Positions 9,977 to 18,037 are shown, numbered from the stretch's first letter. The stretch is 56,528 bases of DNA from Staphylococcus rostri (GCF_002902145.1 NZ_PPRF01000023.1:1-56528); one strand, 5' to 3'. Program-made: numbers and translations. Notes: generated by a model not told the origin, from the letters alone.

Positions 9977-11017
9977 ATGTATACATTAACACTCATTGCA
10001 GTCTCAATGATTGTCAGCTTAATCGCCACACCCATTGTGATTGCAGTATCCAAAAAATTAGATATTGTTGATAAACCAAACTTTCGCAAAGTCCATACAC
10101 AACCGATATCGATGATGGGTGGCGCGGTCATCTTAATCGCTTTTTTTATTGGCGTTTGGTTAGGTCATCCAATTGAGCGTGAAACGAAACCACTATTACT
10201 TGGTGCGATTGTAATCTATATAGTCGGCCTTATCGATGATTTGTACGATATCAAGCCCGTCTTGAAACTACTTGGCCAAGTAGCAGCTGCATCAATCGTT
10301 GTGATGTATGGTGTCACAATTGATTTTATCTCACTACCAATGGGACCTATTATTCACTTTGGTTGGTTGAGCATTCCTATTACCATCATTTGGTTTGTTG
10401 CGATTATCAATGCCATTAACCTGATTGACGGTTTAGATGGCTTAGCCGCCGGTGTCTCTACTATCGCCTATGTCACAATTGCATTCATTGCGATTTTACA
10501 AGGTAATATTTTTATTATTATGATATGTAGCGTTCAAATTGGTGCACTGCTCGGATTTTTAGTTTTCAACTTCCATCCAGCCAAAATCTTTTTAGGTGAC
10601 AATGGTGCGCTATTACTCGGCTTTATCATTGGCTTTGTATCACTTTTAGGATTTAAAAATATTACGTTAATTTCGTTATTTTTCCCAGTTGTGATTTTAG
10701 CCGTGCCGTTTATCGATACGTTGTTTGCGATGGTACGCCGTGTGAAAAAAGGCCAACATATTATGCAAGCCGACAAGTCTCACTTACATCATAGATTATT
10801 AGACTTGGGCTACACGCATCGCCAAACCGTTATTTTAATTTATTCTATCGCGATTATGTTCAGTGTTGTAAGTGTGATTCTGTACTTATCACAACCTTGG
10901 GGCGTTTTCTTAATGATTATCTTAATTATTATTACGATTGAGTTGATTGTTGAATTTACCGGACTCATCGACAACGACTATCGCCCATTGCTCAACATGA
11001 TTGCACGTCGACGTTAA
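9977..11017 (+). CDS. tagO: Undecaprenyl-phosphate GlcNAc-1-phosphate transferase TagO/TarO
   Basis: This polytopic membrane enzyme starts wall teichoic acid synthesis by transferring GlcNAc-1-phosphate from UDP-GlcNAc to undecaprenyl phosphate. The 346-aa protein has the family motifs VGLIDDLYD, NAINLIDGLDGLAAG and IFLGDNGAL and a C-terminal cytoplasmic HLHHRLLDLG motif. The ATG is preceded by GAGGGTGA. It is the target of tunicamycin-type inhibitors in S. aureus. It is a single gene with a strong terminator shared with the convergent fem-like gene. Confidence 0.95.
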   Translation: MYTLTLIAVSMIVSLIATPIVIAVSKKLDIVDKPNFRKVHTQPISMMGGAVILIAFFIGVWLGHPIERETKPLLLGAIVIYIVGLIDDLYDIKPVLKLLGQVAAASIVVMYGVTIDFISLPMGPIIHFGWLSIPITIIWFVAIINAINLIDGLDGLAAGVSTIAYVTIAFIAILQGNIFIIMICSVQIGALLGFLVFNFHPAKIFLGDNGALLLGFIIGFVSLLGFKNITLISLFFPVVILAVPFIDTLFAMVRRVKKGQHIMQADKSHLHHRLLDLGYTHRQTVILIYSIAIMFSVVSVILYLSQPWGVFLMIILIIITIELIVEFTGLIDNDYRPLLNMIARRR

Positions 11018-11023
11018 TATAAC

Positions 11024-11077
11024 AAAAGCCGTATTTTTAGAAAGTGTCTACACACCTTTTAAAAATACGGCTTTTTT
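11024..11077. terminator. Bidirectional terminator between tagO and the fem-like gene
   Basis: AAAAGCCGTATTTTTA pairs with TAAAAATACGGCTTTT across a 20-nt interior. T runs flank both ends. It lies between convergent genes. Confidence 0.88.
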
Positions 11078-12318
11078 TAGCGATTTAATAATTGATATAA
11101 CTTATAGAAAATTGGTTTGACAGGCTTGATAAAGTCACCGATATACTCTTCCACATGTGCGTTAAAGCCTTCTTTAAAGCGTTGCACACCTTTATCTTCG
11201 GCATCATCACTAAAGTCACCTGTAATACCATAGAAATTGTAGCGATCAATATTGTGTTCTTTCGCAAACTTAATCATATCCCATTGTAGTCGATATGCGC
11301 CCATATATGCGTTATATTTAGGGTTCGAGCCACTGGATAAATAATACATTTCATGTTCGTTATAAATGTACAATGCCGCAGCTAAGTCTAACACCTTACC
11401 ATCTGTTTCGATCAGTGATTCCGTTTGGGCAATTTTCTTCTCTTGTTTTTCAAATTGTTGTGTAACTTGTTGATGTTTCGTCTTACTTTTTTTAGAATTT
11501 GGATTTTCTTGTAGCTTTTGTTCCGCTTCGTCAAGTTCTTTACGTAACGTTTCATGTTGAACTTTTTGCTTTTCTAACAAGTTCTCCAAATCAATGTACG
11601 CTAACTTTAACATGCTATTGTTCGGATACGTACGTTGCATCTTTTCAAAGTAGTCTTGATCACGAAACTTAAAACCGTGCTTTTCTTCCGCCATTCTAAA
11701 CAACTTAAAGAAGCGGTCTGTTTCGTCTATTGATAACGTACGCACTTGTACATCCATTTCATACGTCTTTTTGATATTACGTCTTGTTTGGTAATCCATT
11801 TCTCTCAATAATTGGTCTTCTGTCTTATCTGCTAAGTCTAGAACAGATAGCCAACGAATCTGGCTCATTTGTGAATAACCTACTGTATATCCTTGATGTT
11901 GATAACCGAGCTGTTCCATTTGCTTGATAAATAAGCTATTGTCGTAATCCTCTACAATATTCCCTTTCGCATCACGCAAATTTTCTAATAAATACGGATC
12001 TGTTAAAACATATAGACATTGATGCTTTTTCAAATATTTTGTTAGGTTGCTATAGAAAAACTTCACAAGATTCAAATCACTGTAATCCATGACAGGTCCT
12101 CTATGCGTATAAAAATATTTAAAGAACTTTAAACTTCTTGCTTCTGTCAGTAAACATGCTGCTAAAACTGTACCATTCTCATCTTTCACACCTACGAGAT
12201 GGGCATCTTTTTGATTCACATCACGAAAAGCGAAATGCTCAGCACTTTGTGTATAATGCGAAAAATGTTCTTGAACAAATGTTTGATACTCTTGTTGATT
12301 CAAACGACCAAACTCCAT
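11077..12318 (-). CDS. FemAB-family tRNA-dependent peptidyltransferase (FmhA/FmhC/Lif/Epr-like)
   Basis: Fem-type enzymes add amino acids from aminoacyl-tRNA to the lysine side chain of lipid II to build or alter the interpeptide bridge. The 413-aa product shows both GNAT-like subdomains and the antiparallel coiled-coil arm (about residues 240-305, Lys/Glu/Gln-rich), plus conserved YLSSGSNPKYNAYMGAYRLQWDMI and YNFYGITGDF blocks. Length equals the FemA/B/Fmh family. ATG 12318 is listed; a TTG three bases earlier has slightly better spacing to AGGAG. FemA/FemB use Gly-tRNA, while Lif, Epr and FmhA/C-type enzymes insert serine. Which one this is cannot be told from the sequence alone, but the tRNA-Ser-like gene just upstream suggests serine. 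Confidence 0.9.
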   Translation of the reverse strand: MEFGRLNQQEYQTFVQEHFSHYTQSAEHFAFRDVNQKDAHLVGVKDENGTVLAACLLTEARSLKFFKYFYTHRGPVMDYSDLNLVKFFYSNLTKYLKKHQCLYVLTDPYLLENLRDAKGNIVEDYDNSLFIKQMEQLGYQHQGYTVGYSQMSQIRWLSVLDLADKTEDQLLREMDYQTRRNIKKTYEMDVQVRTLSIDETDRFFKLFRMAEEKHGFKFRDQDYFEKMQRTYPNNSMLKLAYIDLENLLEKQKVQHETLRKELDEAEQKLQENPNSKKSKTKHQQVTQQFEKQEKKIAQTESLIETDGKVLDLAAALYIYNEHEMYYLSSGSNPKYNAYMGAYRLQWDMIKFAKEHNIDRYNFYGITGDFSDDAEDKGVQRFKEGFNAHVEEYIGDFIKPVKPIFYKLYQLLNR

Positions 12319-12373
12319 CAATCAAACAGCTCCTTTTTTATCAGTTAACATATCGTTATTCTACCATAAAATA

Positions 12374-12403
12374 GAAAAAACCAGACATCATAACAATGCC
12401 TGG
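12374..12403 (-). terminator. Terminator of the tRNA-like gene
   Basis: On the minus strand CCAGGC pairs with GTCTGG (one G-U pair), followed by TTTTTTCTATTTT. It lies 13 nt beyond the 3' end of the tRNA-like RNA and before the fem-like gene, so the RNA has its own transcription unit. Confidence 0.8.
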
Positions 12404-12416
12404 TCTCAAAAGTTTA

Positions 12417-12507
12417 CGGAGGGAGAAGGATTCGAACCAACGCAAGCATAAAGCTCCTAACCAGATATAAAATCCGGTCCCCTTAAGCCAGACTTGGGTA
12501 TCCCTCC
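12417..12507 (-). tRNA. tRNA-Ser-like RNA with UUA anticodon (atypical, possibly non-translational)
   Basis: The 91-nt RNA folds as a class II tRNA of the serine type. It has a perfect 7-bp acceptor stem (GGAGGGA/TCCCTCC) with discriminator G73, a 3-bp CCC/GGG D stem with GG in the loop, an anticodon stem CCGGA/TCTGG, a long variable arm (GAGC pairing GCTT) and a T loop TTCGAAT. The oddities are an anticodon loop TTTTATA giving UUA (would read the stop codon UAA), U at position 37 instead of a purine, U-U mismatches at T-stem pairs 50-64 and 51-63, and an extra base between D and anticodon stems. CCA is not encoded. SerRS reads the long arm and acceptor end rather than the anticodon, so serylation remains possible. 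Either a tRNA-Ser pseudogene or a tRNA dedicated to non-ribosomal use. Confidence 0.8.
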
Positions 12508-12524
12508 AAAAATTCACTATGCTC

Positions 12525-12553
12525 AGTGTACACTTTTTACATATAACCGTCAA
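12525..12553 (-). promoter_or_regulatory. Promoter of the tRNA-Ser-like gene
   Basis: On the minus strand TTGACG is separated by exactly 17 bp from TACACT. The predicted start is about 11 nt before the first base of the tRNA-like RNA, the usual arrangement for a monocistronic tRNA. Intact promoter and terminator argue against a dead remnant. Confidence 0.75.
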
Positions 12554-12622
12554 CTTAATCAATTTACTCTAATAAAATACTATATCATTATGTTTAGTAT
12601 ACGATTTATTATAATTGCATAC

Positions 12623-13738
12623 TTATGATAATGTTGCTTGCAGTAATTTAATCGCTTGAATCGTATAGTTACGCAATTGAATGCCTAGCTTGAAGTCTGG
12701 ATAAGCAGTCGGCATTTCAATAAACGTATTAAACATACCTGTAACACCTAATGTTTCAAAACGTGCAAACTTATCAGATGTTCCACAAATTGCGATACAT
12801 GGCTTACCGTATTGTTGTGCCAATTCAGCAATGCGCAATGAAGAAGTTTCTATTTGTTGATCCTGTTCATTGATGCCTTCTCCAAAAATAATCAAGTCTG
12901 CATGTTCTACAAGTTCATCTAGGCCCATAATTTGGTCTACAAGTACATGACTTGTGACAATTTCCCCACGTAATAAAGCATGTGTAACAGCGGCAATGCC
13001 ACCACCAGCACCGCCTCGTGTAATAGGCCCCAGCGCAATGCGTAAGTTATTTTTAAACAATTCGCTAAAATACCACAGTAAGTTATCAAGTTCTACCGCT
13101 TCGTCACGCGACATACCGATTTCACGATAACGTTGCATCACTTCACTTTTCTTGCCGTACAAATGACTGTCAAAATCACTCAAAATTTGAATACGCGCTT
13201 GATAAATATCATCACGGAGCCCTGAAACATCAATACGACGAATGTATTTGATTTGCCCTGCACCTTGTCGCATATCGACTTGTTGTCCTTCGTCGTTATA
13301 AAAACGGACACCCAGTGCTTGTAACATACCCGCACCGCCGTCAAACACTTGCGTTCCGCCTACTGAAATCGCGAAATGTTTGGCATCTTTATCAAGTGCA
13401 TGATTAATCACTTCACCTAAACCATAGCTTGTTTGTTGTATAGATGGGACGTCTGCTGTTAAAAATTGACTCGCTTCAATAACAGTTAAACCTTCTTCTG
13501 TTTGGCCATACGTTGCTTCTACTGGACGCATTTGCGCGTCATGTATATCAATGTGATACTGTGTACCAGAACGCCACAAAAAGACAGCTTCCAATAGCTC
13601 GTGACGTCCATTGAACAACGGCACTTGTACAATGTCTGCATCTTCAATATGACTCGCAACCGCTTCTTCAACAAAACGATTGGCATCATAGCTGGAAATA
13701 ATACCATGATATGCATCCATGGCTACTAGTACTTTCAT
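12623..13738 (-). CDS. Glycerate kinase (GarK/GlxK type)
   Basis: This 371-aa protein belongs to the type I glycerate kinase family, which phosphorylates D-glycerate. It has an N-terminal MKVLVAMDAYHG segment (the family usually has KVV.APDSFKG), the central AISVGGTQVFDGGAGMLQALG block and GGAGGGIAAV followed by DLIIFGEGINEQD. Divergence at the N-terminus suggests a paralogue rather than the main enzyme. The ATG follows GAGGTGA. It is monocistronic between the tRNA-like gene and brxC. Confidence 0.85.
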   Translation of the reverse strand: MKVLVAMDAYHGIISSYDANRFVEEAVASHIEDADIVQVPLFNGRHELLEAVFLWRSGTQYHIDIHDAQMRPVEATYGQTEEGLTVIEASQFLTADVPSIQQTSYGLGEVINHALDKDAKHFAISVGGTQVFDGGAGMLQALGVRFYNDEGQQVDMRQGAGQIKYIRRIDVSGLRDDIYQARIQILSDFDSHLYGKKSEVMQRYREIGMSRDEAVELDNLLWYFSELFKNNLRIALGPITRGGAGGGIAAVTHALLRGEIVTSHVLVDQIMGLDELVEHADLIIFGEGINEQDQQIETSSLRIAELAQQYGKPCIAICGTSDKFARFETLGVTGMFNTFIEMPTAYPDFKLGIQLRNYTIQAIKLLQATLS

Positions 13739-13789
13739 CTTGTCACCTCATTCATTCAATCATCTTCTCATTTTACCATAAAATCGCAT

Positions 13790-13843
13790 CAAAAAAGAAC
13801 GCGTAGCCTCTCAACAATTGACTTGAGTGCCCATCACGTTCTT
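13790..13843 (-). terminator. Terminator after brxC
   Basis: AAGAACG pairs with CGTTCTT, with an inner CTCTCAA/TTGAG helix around CAATTG. The minus strand continues into TTTTTT. It lies directly behind brxC. Confidence 0.75.
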
Positions 13844-13855
13844 ACTGTTCTGTCA

Positions 13856-14176
13856 TTAACCTTCTGCTTTCGCAAGTGAAGATACATTGATATTTTGATG
13901 ACTATCATGCCACTTTACATCACCATCTACAAAATAAAACGCTTGTGGTGTTTCATGCTTGATACCTGTCTTATCCGCAATATAGTCGGATAGTTCACGT
14001 TCTTGTTGCACAATGAGATAGTAGCCATCCATATCTCGCTCATATAAAAATTTATTAAATTGATCTAATGCATTTTCTGAAATAGGACATGTATTACTAT
14101 GTTTAAAAATAAAAATATCATGATTGTTTGTAATCACTTGTTCGAATTGTTCTATTGAAGTTAGCTTAATAGCCAT
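13856..14176 (-). CDS. brxC: Bacilliredoxin BrxC (YtxJ family, monothiol)
   Basis: A 106-aa thioredoxin-fold protein with the active-site motif TCPIS (one cysteine), which defines YtxJ/BrxC. These proteins reduce bacillithiol-protein mixed disulfides in firmicutes that make bacillithiol. The start 14176 (MAIKLTSIEQFEQ) follows GAGGTGAAG; an upstream in-frame start is possible but lacks a ribosome site and fits the family length worse. It stands alone between glycerate kinase and a lipoprotein gene. Confidence 0.88.
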   Translation of the reverse strand: MAIKLTSIEQFEQVITNNHDIFIFKHSNTCPISENALDQFNKFLYERDMDGYYLIVQQERELSDYIADKTGIKHETPQAFYFVDGDVKWHDSHQNINVSSLAKAEG

Positions 14177-14464
14177 GACGTTCTTCACCTCTAAGTAAAA
14201 TTTCAATTCGTCTCTCTGGCAAACCATCATCTCATATAAATTTCGTAATGTTTACCATTATACACATTATACGTTTGATTGTTAACCTTTAAATTTATCT
14301 TCGCTTACTGAACAATATATTATCAATCATTCAAATATCGTAAGTAAGGCCCGCATTATTTTTGCTTAGCCAGAAACACTGTCTCCCCCATGACAAGTAC
14401 TTCTACACTCATAATGTGTTCGCCTCTTCGTTATTTATACCCTCATTCAATCGTGTGCAATCAT

Positions 14465-15349
14465 TTATAATGCATCATATTTTTGTTGAAAACTGTCGTT
14501 ATAATGTTCTAGCTGTTCTGATGATGTAACCAAGTGATTTACATCGATTTTCGCTAACGCTTGACTATATTCAATTGTTTTCACACGCGTTTCGTAATAA
14601 CGTTCAAGATCATAATACATCTCAATGGCACTTTGTCTTGCTTGACTCACTGCATTATTATGGAGCTGTTTCTGATTTAATGCTTTTATTTGTTGTTGAA
14701 TGAGCGGAATCGTTTCATCTCTATACACTTGCGCTTCTTTGCCATCATCATTATGCCCTGCAGCTTCTTCTGCACTCGTTTTTATCTTGTCGTTCTGTGA
14801 TTCTAACATCTCTTCTAACGCAGCACTTTCTTCAGCACCCTCTGCTGTCGAATGTGCTTCTGCAATATACGCTTCAACGTGACCACGATGTGATTCAAAG
14901 GCTTGTGTATCATTTAAAATATTTTCATTAGCCTCAATGGATGCGATACATTGTGTCACAAAATCTTCGAGGCGTTGAATCTCTTTCTCTTTCCCCTTCA
15001 TTCCTTTGACATAGGCTTGTTTAACGGATTTCAAATCATCATTAGAAGCCGGTAGTTGTTGTACTGCCTTATTGTATGCTTGGAATTTCGGTTTGAGCTG
15101 TTTTTTAATTTTTGTATCGAATGCTTGGAATACTTTTTTACTTTCGTCTGTCGTATCCCCTTGCCCTAAATCTTTCAACTTGTATAGCGCCATGTCATCT
15201 AATGTTTGGTTGAATACTTTTTCTTTGTCTGCAACGCGTGTTAATTGTGCATCAAAGGCTGTTTTATCACTTTGCGACTGGCCACTACAAGCGGTTAAAA
15301 CAAAGACAACGACAATACAAAATGTCATTATGGTTTTAAATTTTTTCAT
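14465..15349 (-). CDS. YkyA-like cell-envelope lipoprotein
   Basis: A 294-aa protein with a clear lipoprotein signal: positively charged N-terminus MKKFK, hydrophobic stretch, and lipobox VLTAC with cysteine near residue 20. The mature part is largely helical and charged, with heptad-like stretches, as in the YkyA/putative cell-wall-binding lipoprotein family. ATG 15349 follows AGGGGTG. The role is not established. The gap to brxC (14177-14464) holds only AT-rich DNA and one doubtful 18-codon ORF (see rejected list). Confidence 0.75.
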   Translation of the reverse strand: MKKFKTIMTFCIVVVFVLTACSGQSQSDKTAFDAQLTRVADKEKVFNQTLDDMALYKLKDLGQGDTTDESKKVFQAFDTKIKKQLKPKFQAYNKAVQQLPASNDDLKSVKQAYVKGMKGKEKEIQRLEDFVTQCIASIEANENILNDTQAFESHRGHVEAYIAEAHSTAEGAEESAALEEMLESQNDKIKTSAEEAAGHNDDGKEAQVYRDETIPLIQQQIKALNQKQLHNNAVSQARQSAIEMYYDLERYYETRVKTIEYSQALAKIDVNHLVTSSEQLEHYNDSFQQKYDAL

Positions 15350-15466
15350 GATAGCACCCCTTAACACCTCGTATTATACCGAAACATATTTAACTTGAAA
15401 ATAATATGTGTTATAGTAATGCAGAATTATAGACCTGTATGAATGAATCCATAAGGAGGACAACGC

Positions 15467-15982
15467 ATGTATTCAGATGTTCAACCTTTTGTCACACATG
15501 CGACGAAAGATGATTATGCTCAACAATATGCGCATTACCGCACGTTGTTGTTCGACCTGTTAGACTCACCTGTTAAGTCAACACAACATATTGGTGGCAC
15601 GCAGCATTTTAATTATCCGACTGAACCGATACTTGATATTTTAGTCGGTGTTGATAACTTACATGATATTACATCACTTGATGAGAAACGCTTAAACTAT
15701 GCAGGTTTTTATCGTTTACATCATACGTACCATAAAAAAGTGATGATGGCACGCTTTAATAACTTGTCTGACTTAAAACAACAAGTACGCCTTCATATTT
15801 TACAACGCAACACAGACTTATTCGACCATTATGTTGCGCTCGATCACCTATTAACGACGTCGCCTGATGCGATTGCTTTCTTCGCACAACAAAAACAAGC
15901 CTTACTGACATCAAGTCAAACAATTCGTGACTACGAAATAGGAAAACAACAACTTTTCACACAACTGGGCAAAATGTTATAA
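15467..15982 (+). CDS. GrpB family protein (UPF0157)
   Basis: This 171-aa protein matches the GrpB family, which adopts a nucleotidyltransferase-like fold: VKSTQHIGGTQHF, PILDILVGVD and the C-terminal YEIGKQQLF helix. The usual (I/V)GSTAVPG glycine-serine motif reads IGGTQHF here, so catalytic capacity is doubtful. Perfect AAGGAGG before the ATG. Some family members are linked to CoA metabolism; the role here is unknown. It precedes murB on the same strand with a 90-bp gap. Confidence 0.82.
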   Translation: MYSDVQPFVTHATKDDYAQQYAHYRTLLFDLLDSPVKSTQHIGGTQHFNYPTEPILDILVGVDNLHDITSLDEKRLNYAGFYRLHHTYHKKVMMARFNNLSDLKQQVRLHILQRNTDLFDHYVALDHLLTTSPDAIAFFAQQKQALLTSSQTIRDYEIGKQQLFTQLGKML

Positions 15983-16072
15983 CACTTATTAATTTTATAG
16001 GTTGATACATGACTTTCAACACTCAGAACAGGTAAAATAAAGATAATGATAAAAGAAAGGATGTTACACAGA

Positions 16073-16990
16073 ATGAGCACTAACATCTTGCAAGACCTTG
16101 AACAAATGGTTCCAAAAGAAATCATCAAAGTGAATGAACCACTCAAAAAATATACGTATACAGAAACGGGTGGCATTGCAGATTTTTATATTTCGCCCAA
16201 GCGCTATGAAGACGTTCAGCAAGTCGTTAAATATGCGTATGAACATGACATCCCTGTGACCTATTTGGGTAACGGCTCTAACATTATTATTCGTGACGGT
16301 GGTATTCGAGGCATTGTATTGAGCTTACTCGAACTCAATCACATTCAAGCAGCCGATGCAACGATTGTCGCAGGTAGTGGTGCGGCTATTATTGATGTCT
16401 CACGTAAAGCACGTGACTTATCATTAACTGGTTTGGAATTTGCTTGTGGCATTCCAGGCTCAGTCGGTGGCGCTGTTTATATGAATGCGGGCGCTTATGG
16501 TGGTGAAATTAAAGATGTCATCGACTACGCACGTGTCATTGATGAAAAAGGCGATATGCTTCAATTGACACATAACGAATTGGCTTTGGATTATCGTAAT
16601 AGTATCATTCAAAGCGAGCACTATGTCGTGTTAGAAGCAGCTTTTACACTCACGCCTGGCAAACAAGAAGCAATTCAAGAAGTGATGGATGATTTGACGG
16701 AGCGTCGTGAATCGAAACAGCCGCTTGAATATCCGTCATGTGGTAGCGTATTCCGCCGTCCACCTGGTCACTTTGCAGGCAAGCTCATCCAAGACGCCGA
16801 ACTTCAAGGACATCGTGTCGGTGGTGTTGAAGTGTCTAAAAAACACGCGGGCTTTATGGTCAATGTTGATCATGGGACAGCGACAGACTACGAGAACTTA
16901 ATCAAGCATGTACAGCAAGTCGTCAAAGAAAAGTTTGACGTGACATTGGAACGTGAAGTGCGTATTATCGGCGAACCGTTAGAGGACTAA
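16073..16990 (+). CDS. murB: UDP-N-acetylmuramate dehydrogenase
   Basis: MurB reduces UDP-GlcNAc-enolpyruvate to UDP-MurNAc with NADPH and FAD, the second committed step of peptidoglycan precursor synthesis in the cytoplasm. The 305-aa protein has the FAD-binding [12 protein letters not shown], the [21 protein letters not shown] block and the [13 protein letters not shown] segment with the catalytic serine, and is of the short (type II) class. Start 16073 is chosen because GAAAGG precedes it at usable distance; ATG 16061 abuts the ribosome site. The CHY gene follows 5 nt after the stop, so they are co-transcribed. Confidence 0.96.
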   Translation: MSTNILQDLEQMVPKEIIKVNEPLKKYTYTETGGIADFYISPKRYEDVQQVVKYAYEHDIPVTYLGNGSNIIIRDGGIRGIVLSLLELNHIQAADATIVAGSGAAIIDVSRKARDLSLTGLEFACGIPGSVGGAVYMNAGAYGGEIKDVIDYARVIDEKGDMLQLTHNELALDYRNSIIQSEHYVVLEAAFTLTPGKQEAIQEVMDDLTERRESKQPLEYPSCGSVFRRPPGHFAGKLIQDAELQGHRVGGVEVSKKHAGFMVNVDHGTATDYENLIKHVQQVVKEKFDVTLEREVRIIGEPLED

Positions 16991-16995
16991 TCACG

Positions 16996-17313
16996 ATGAC
17001 ACACGTTTATGGGGCAACAGTTGATAACGAGACGCGATGCACACATTACCATACAGAGGTCGATATTATCGCAATTAAATTCAAATGTTGTGATAAGTAC
17101 TACCCTTGCATTCATTGTCATAACGAAGCGGAAACACATCCACCTGAACAGTGGCCCGCTGACACCTTTGAACAGACGAAAGCCATCTTATGTGGCGTCT
17201 GTCAGCATGAAATGACGATTCAAACGTATATGCAAGTGACGCACTGTCCAAACTGCCAGTCACTTTTCAATAGCAGATGCCAACTGCATTATCATCATTA
17301 CTTTGACGTATAA
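16996..17313 (+). CDS. CHY-type zinc-finger protein
   Basis: A 105-aa protein rich in Cys and His pairs: CTHYHTE, CCDKYYPCIHCHNEA, CGVCQHEMTI and CPNCQSLFNSRC. This is the CHY zinc-finger pattern, also found in Hot13 and RCHY1. Such small bacterial proteins are thought to bind zinc; their role is unknown. It lies 5 nt downstream of murB and ends at a terminator. Confidence 0.85.
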   Translation: MTHVYGATVDNETRCTHYHTEVDIIAIKFKCCDKYYPCIHCHNEAETHPPEQWPADTFEQTKAILCGVCQHEMTIQTYMQVTHCPNCQSLFNSRCQLHYHHYFDV

Positions 17314-17372
17314 CGAAAAAGCGGTACGCACATATATCCAAATATGTGTGTACCGCTTCTTTATCTCTATTA
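17314..17372. repeat. 59-bp terminator repeat, copy 1
   Basis: This 59-bp sequence recurs at 18126-18184 with a single base difference (T/C at 17337). It contains a hairpin AAGCGGTACGCACATAT with ATATGTGTGTACCGCTT and T-rich flanks, so it terminates murB-CHY. Its last three bases equal the nrdF stop codon seen in copy 2. The two copies bracket about 750 bp, consistent with insertion or recombination into a terminator formerly shared by two convergent genes. Confidence 0.9.
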
Positions 17373-17388
17373 CTATTAGGATTTATGG

Positions 17389-17474
17389 CGTAGGACAGCC
17401 GCTACCCAATACCTACAAGGCTGAGTATGCGTGACGTATTAGCACCCCAGTCAGCTAATGTCTCAGCCCCTACG
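17389..17474. repeat. Nested palindromic element
   Basis: CGTAGG at 17389 pairs with CCTACG at the end, GGCTGAG (17419) with CTCAGCC (17462), and TTAGC with GCTAA inside. The result is a long branched hairpin in non-coding DNA inside the duplicated-terminator module. Staphylococcal intergenic regions often carry such dispersed palindromes; no transposase is present. Confidence 0.6.
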
Positions 17475-17491
17475 ACTTTTAGTACATTTTA

Positions 17492-17821
17492 CTAATTGCG
17501 CATTGTCACTACTTTATCTTCTATATGCTTATTAACATTTGGCTCAAATTCATAAGTACTTTTAGCAATCACATGTTTATCTTCATAAAACGAAAAGTTA
17601 TATACACCTTGGCTAATTAAATGATGATACAGAATGTCTGACACCATTTTTGCTATTTCATCATTCTGCTGTATATCATTTTCAATTGAATGCATGATGT
17701 CATACCAATCATTTTGAGCATCATAACGACATACAAATTTATTTTCGAAACCGCTCATTTTATTCAAGTCATCCACTGCATGCGTAATCATTGGGCTAAG
17801 AATTTCTTTACCGTCACTCAT
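17492..17821 (-). CDS. Hypothetical 109-aa protein in terminator-flanked module
   Basis: I do not recognise this family. The 109-aa protein is acidic and soluble, with a C-terminal part of alternating charged and aromatic residues (GVYNFSFYEDKH) that could form a small sheet. It begins with ATG at 17821 preceded by GAGG, 9 nt downstream of the 68-aa ORF on the same strand, so the two are probably co-transcribed. Small size, pairing and enclosure between duplicated repeats resemble toxin/immunity or toxin/antitoxin cargo, but nothing in the sequence proves it. Confidence 0.55.
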   Translation of the reverse strand: MSDGKEILSPMITHAVDDLNKMSGFENKFVCRYDAQNDWYDIMHSIENDIQQNDEIAKMVSDILYHHLISQGVYNFSFYEDKHVIAKSTYEFEPNVNKHIEDKVVTMRN

Positions 17822-17830
17822 AATAAAACC

Positions 17831-18037
17831 TCACAATTCATTGAATATTATTTGGTAACTGTCATCAAAAGTTTTGACAAATCTTTTTACCTCATTGATT
17901 TCATGATTTGTCAAACGTTCATTATGATAATCAGCCTTCACCCTGTAGTTTTTTAGTTCCATGAAATTAGGTTTTATATTTCTGACCCTTAATAATTTCA
18001 TGCGCTTCTTCACATCTTTCATTGCCATACTCATCAT
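17831..18037 (-). CDS. Hypothetical 68-aa protein, possible C-terminal fragment of a HEPN-like protein
   Basis: A short basic ORF starting with closely spaced ATG codons and no clear ribosome site. The segment ELKNYRVKADYHNERLTNHE followed by a helical tail recalls the C-terminal portion of UPF0332/HEPN-type helical proteins (R-x-x-A-D-Y followed by a long helix). If so, the N-terminal helices are gone and this is a remnant. It lies 9 nt upstream of the 109-aa ORF. The comparison is by eye only and confidence in function is low. Confidence 0.4.
   Translation of the reverse strand: MMSMAMKDVKKRMKLLRVRNIKPNFMELKNYRVKADYHNERLTNHEINEVKRFVKTFDDSYQIIFNEL

Noticed and set aside
12417-12507. Functional ochre suppressor tRNA
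   Set aside because: The UUA anticodon would read UAA, the commonest stop here (many genes in the window end in TAA). Efficient suppression would be very harmful. The T-stem mismatches and U37 argue against use on ribosomes.
14339-14412. 18-codon minus-strand ORF (MSVEVLVMGETVFLAKQK)
   Set aside because: It has a start and a weak purine-rich stretch upstream but no convincing ribosome site, and resembles no known small toxin or leader. The open length is expected by chance.
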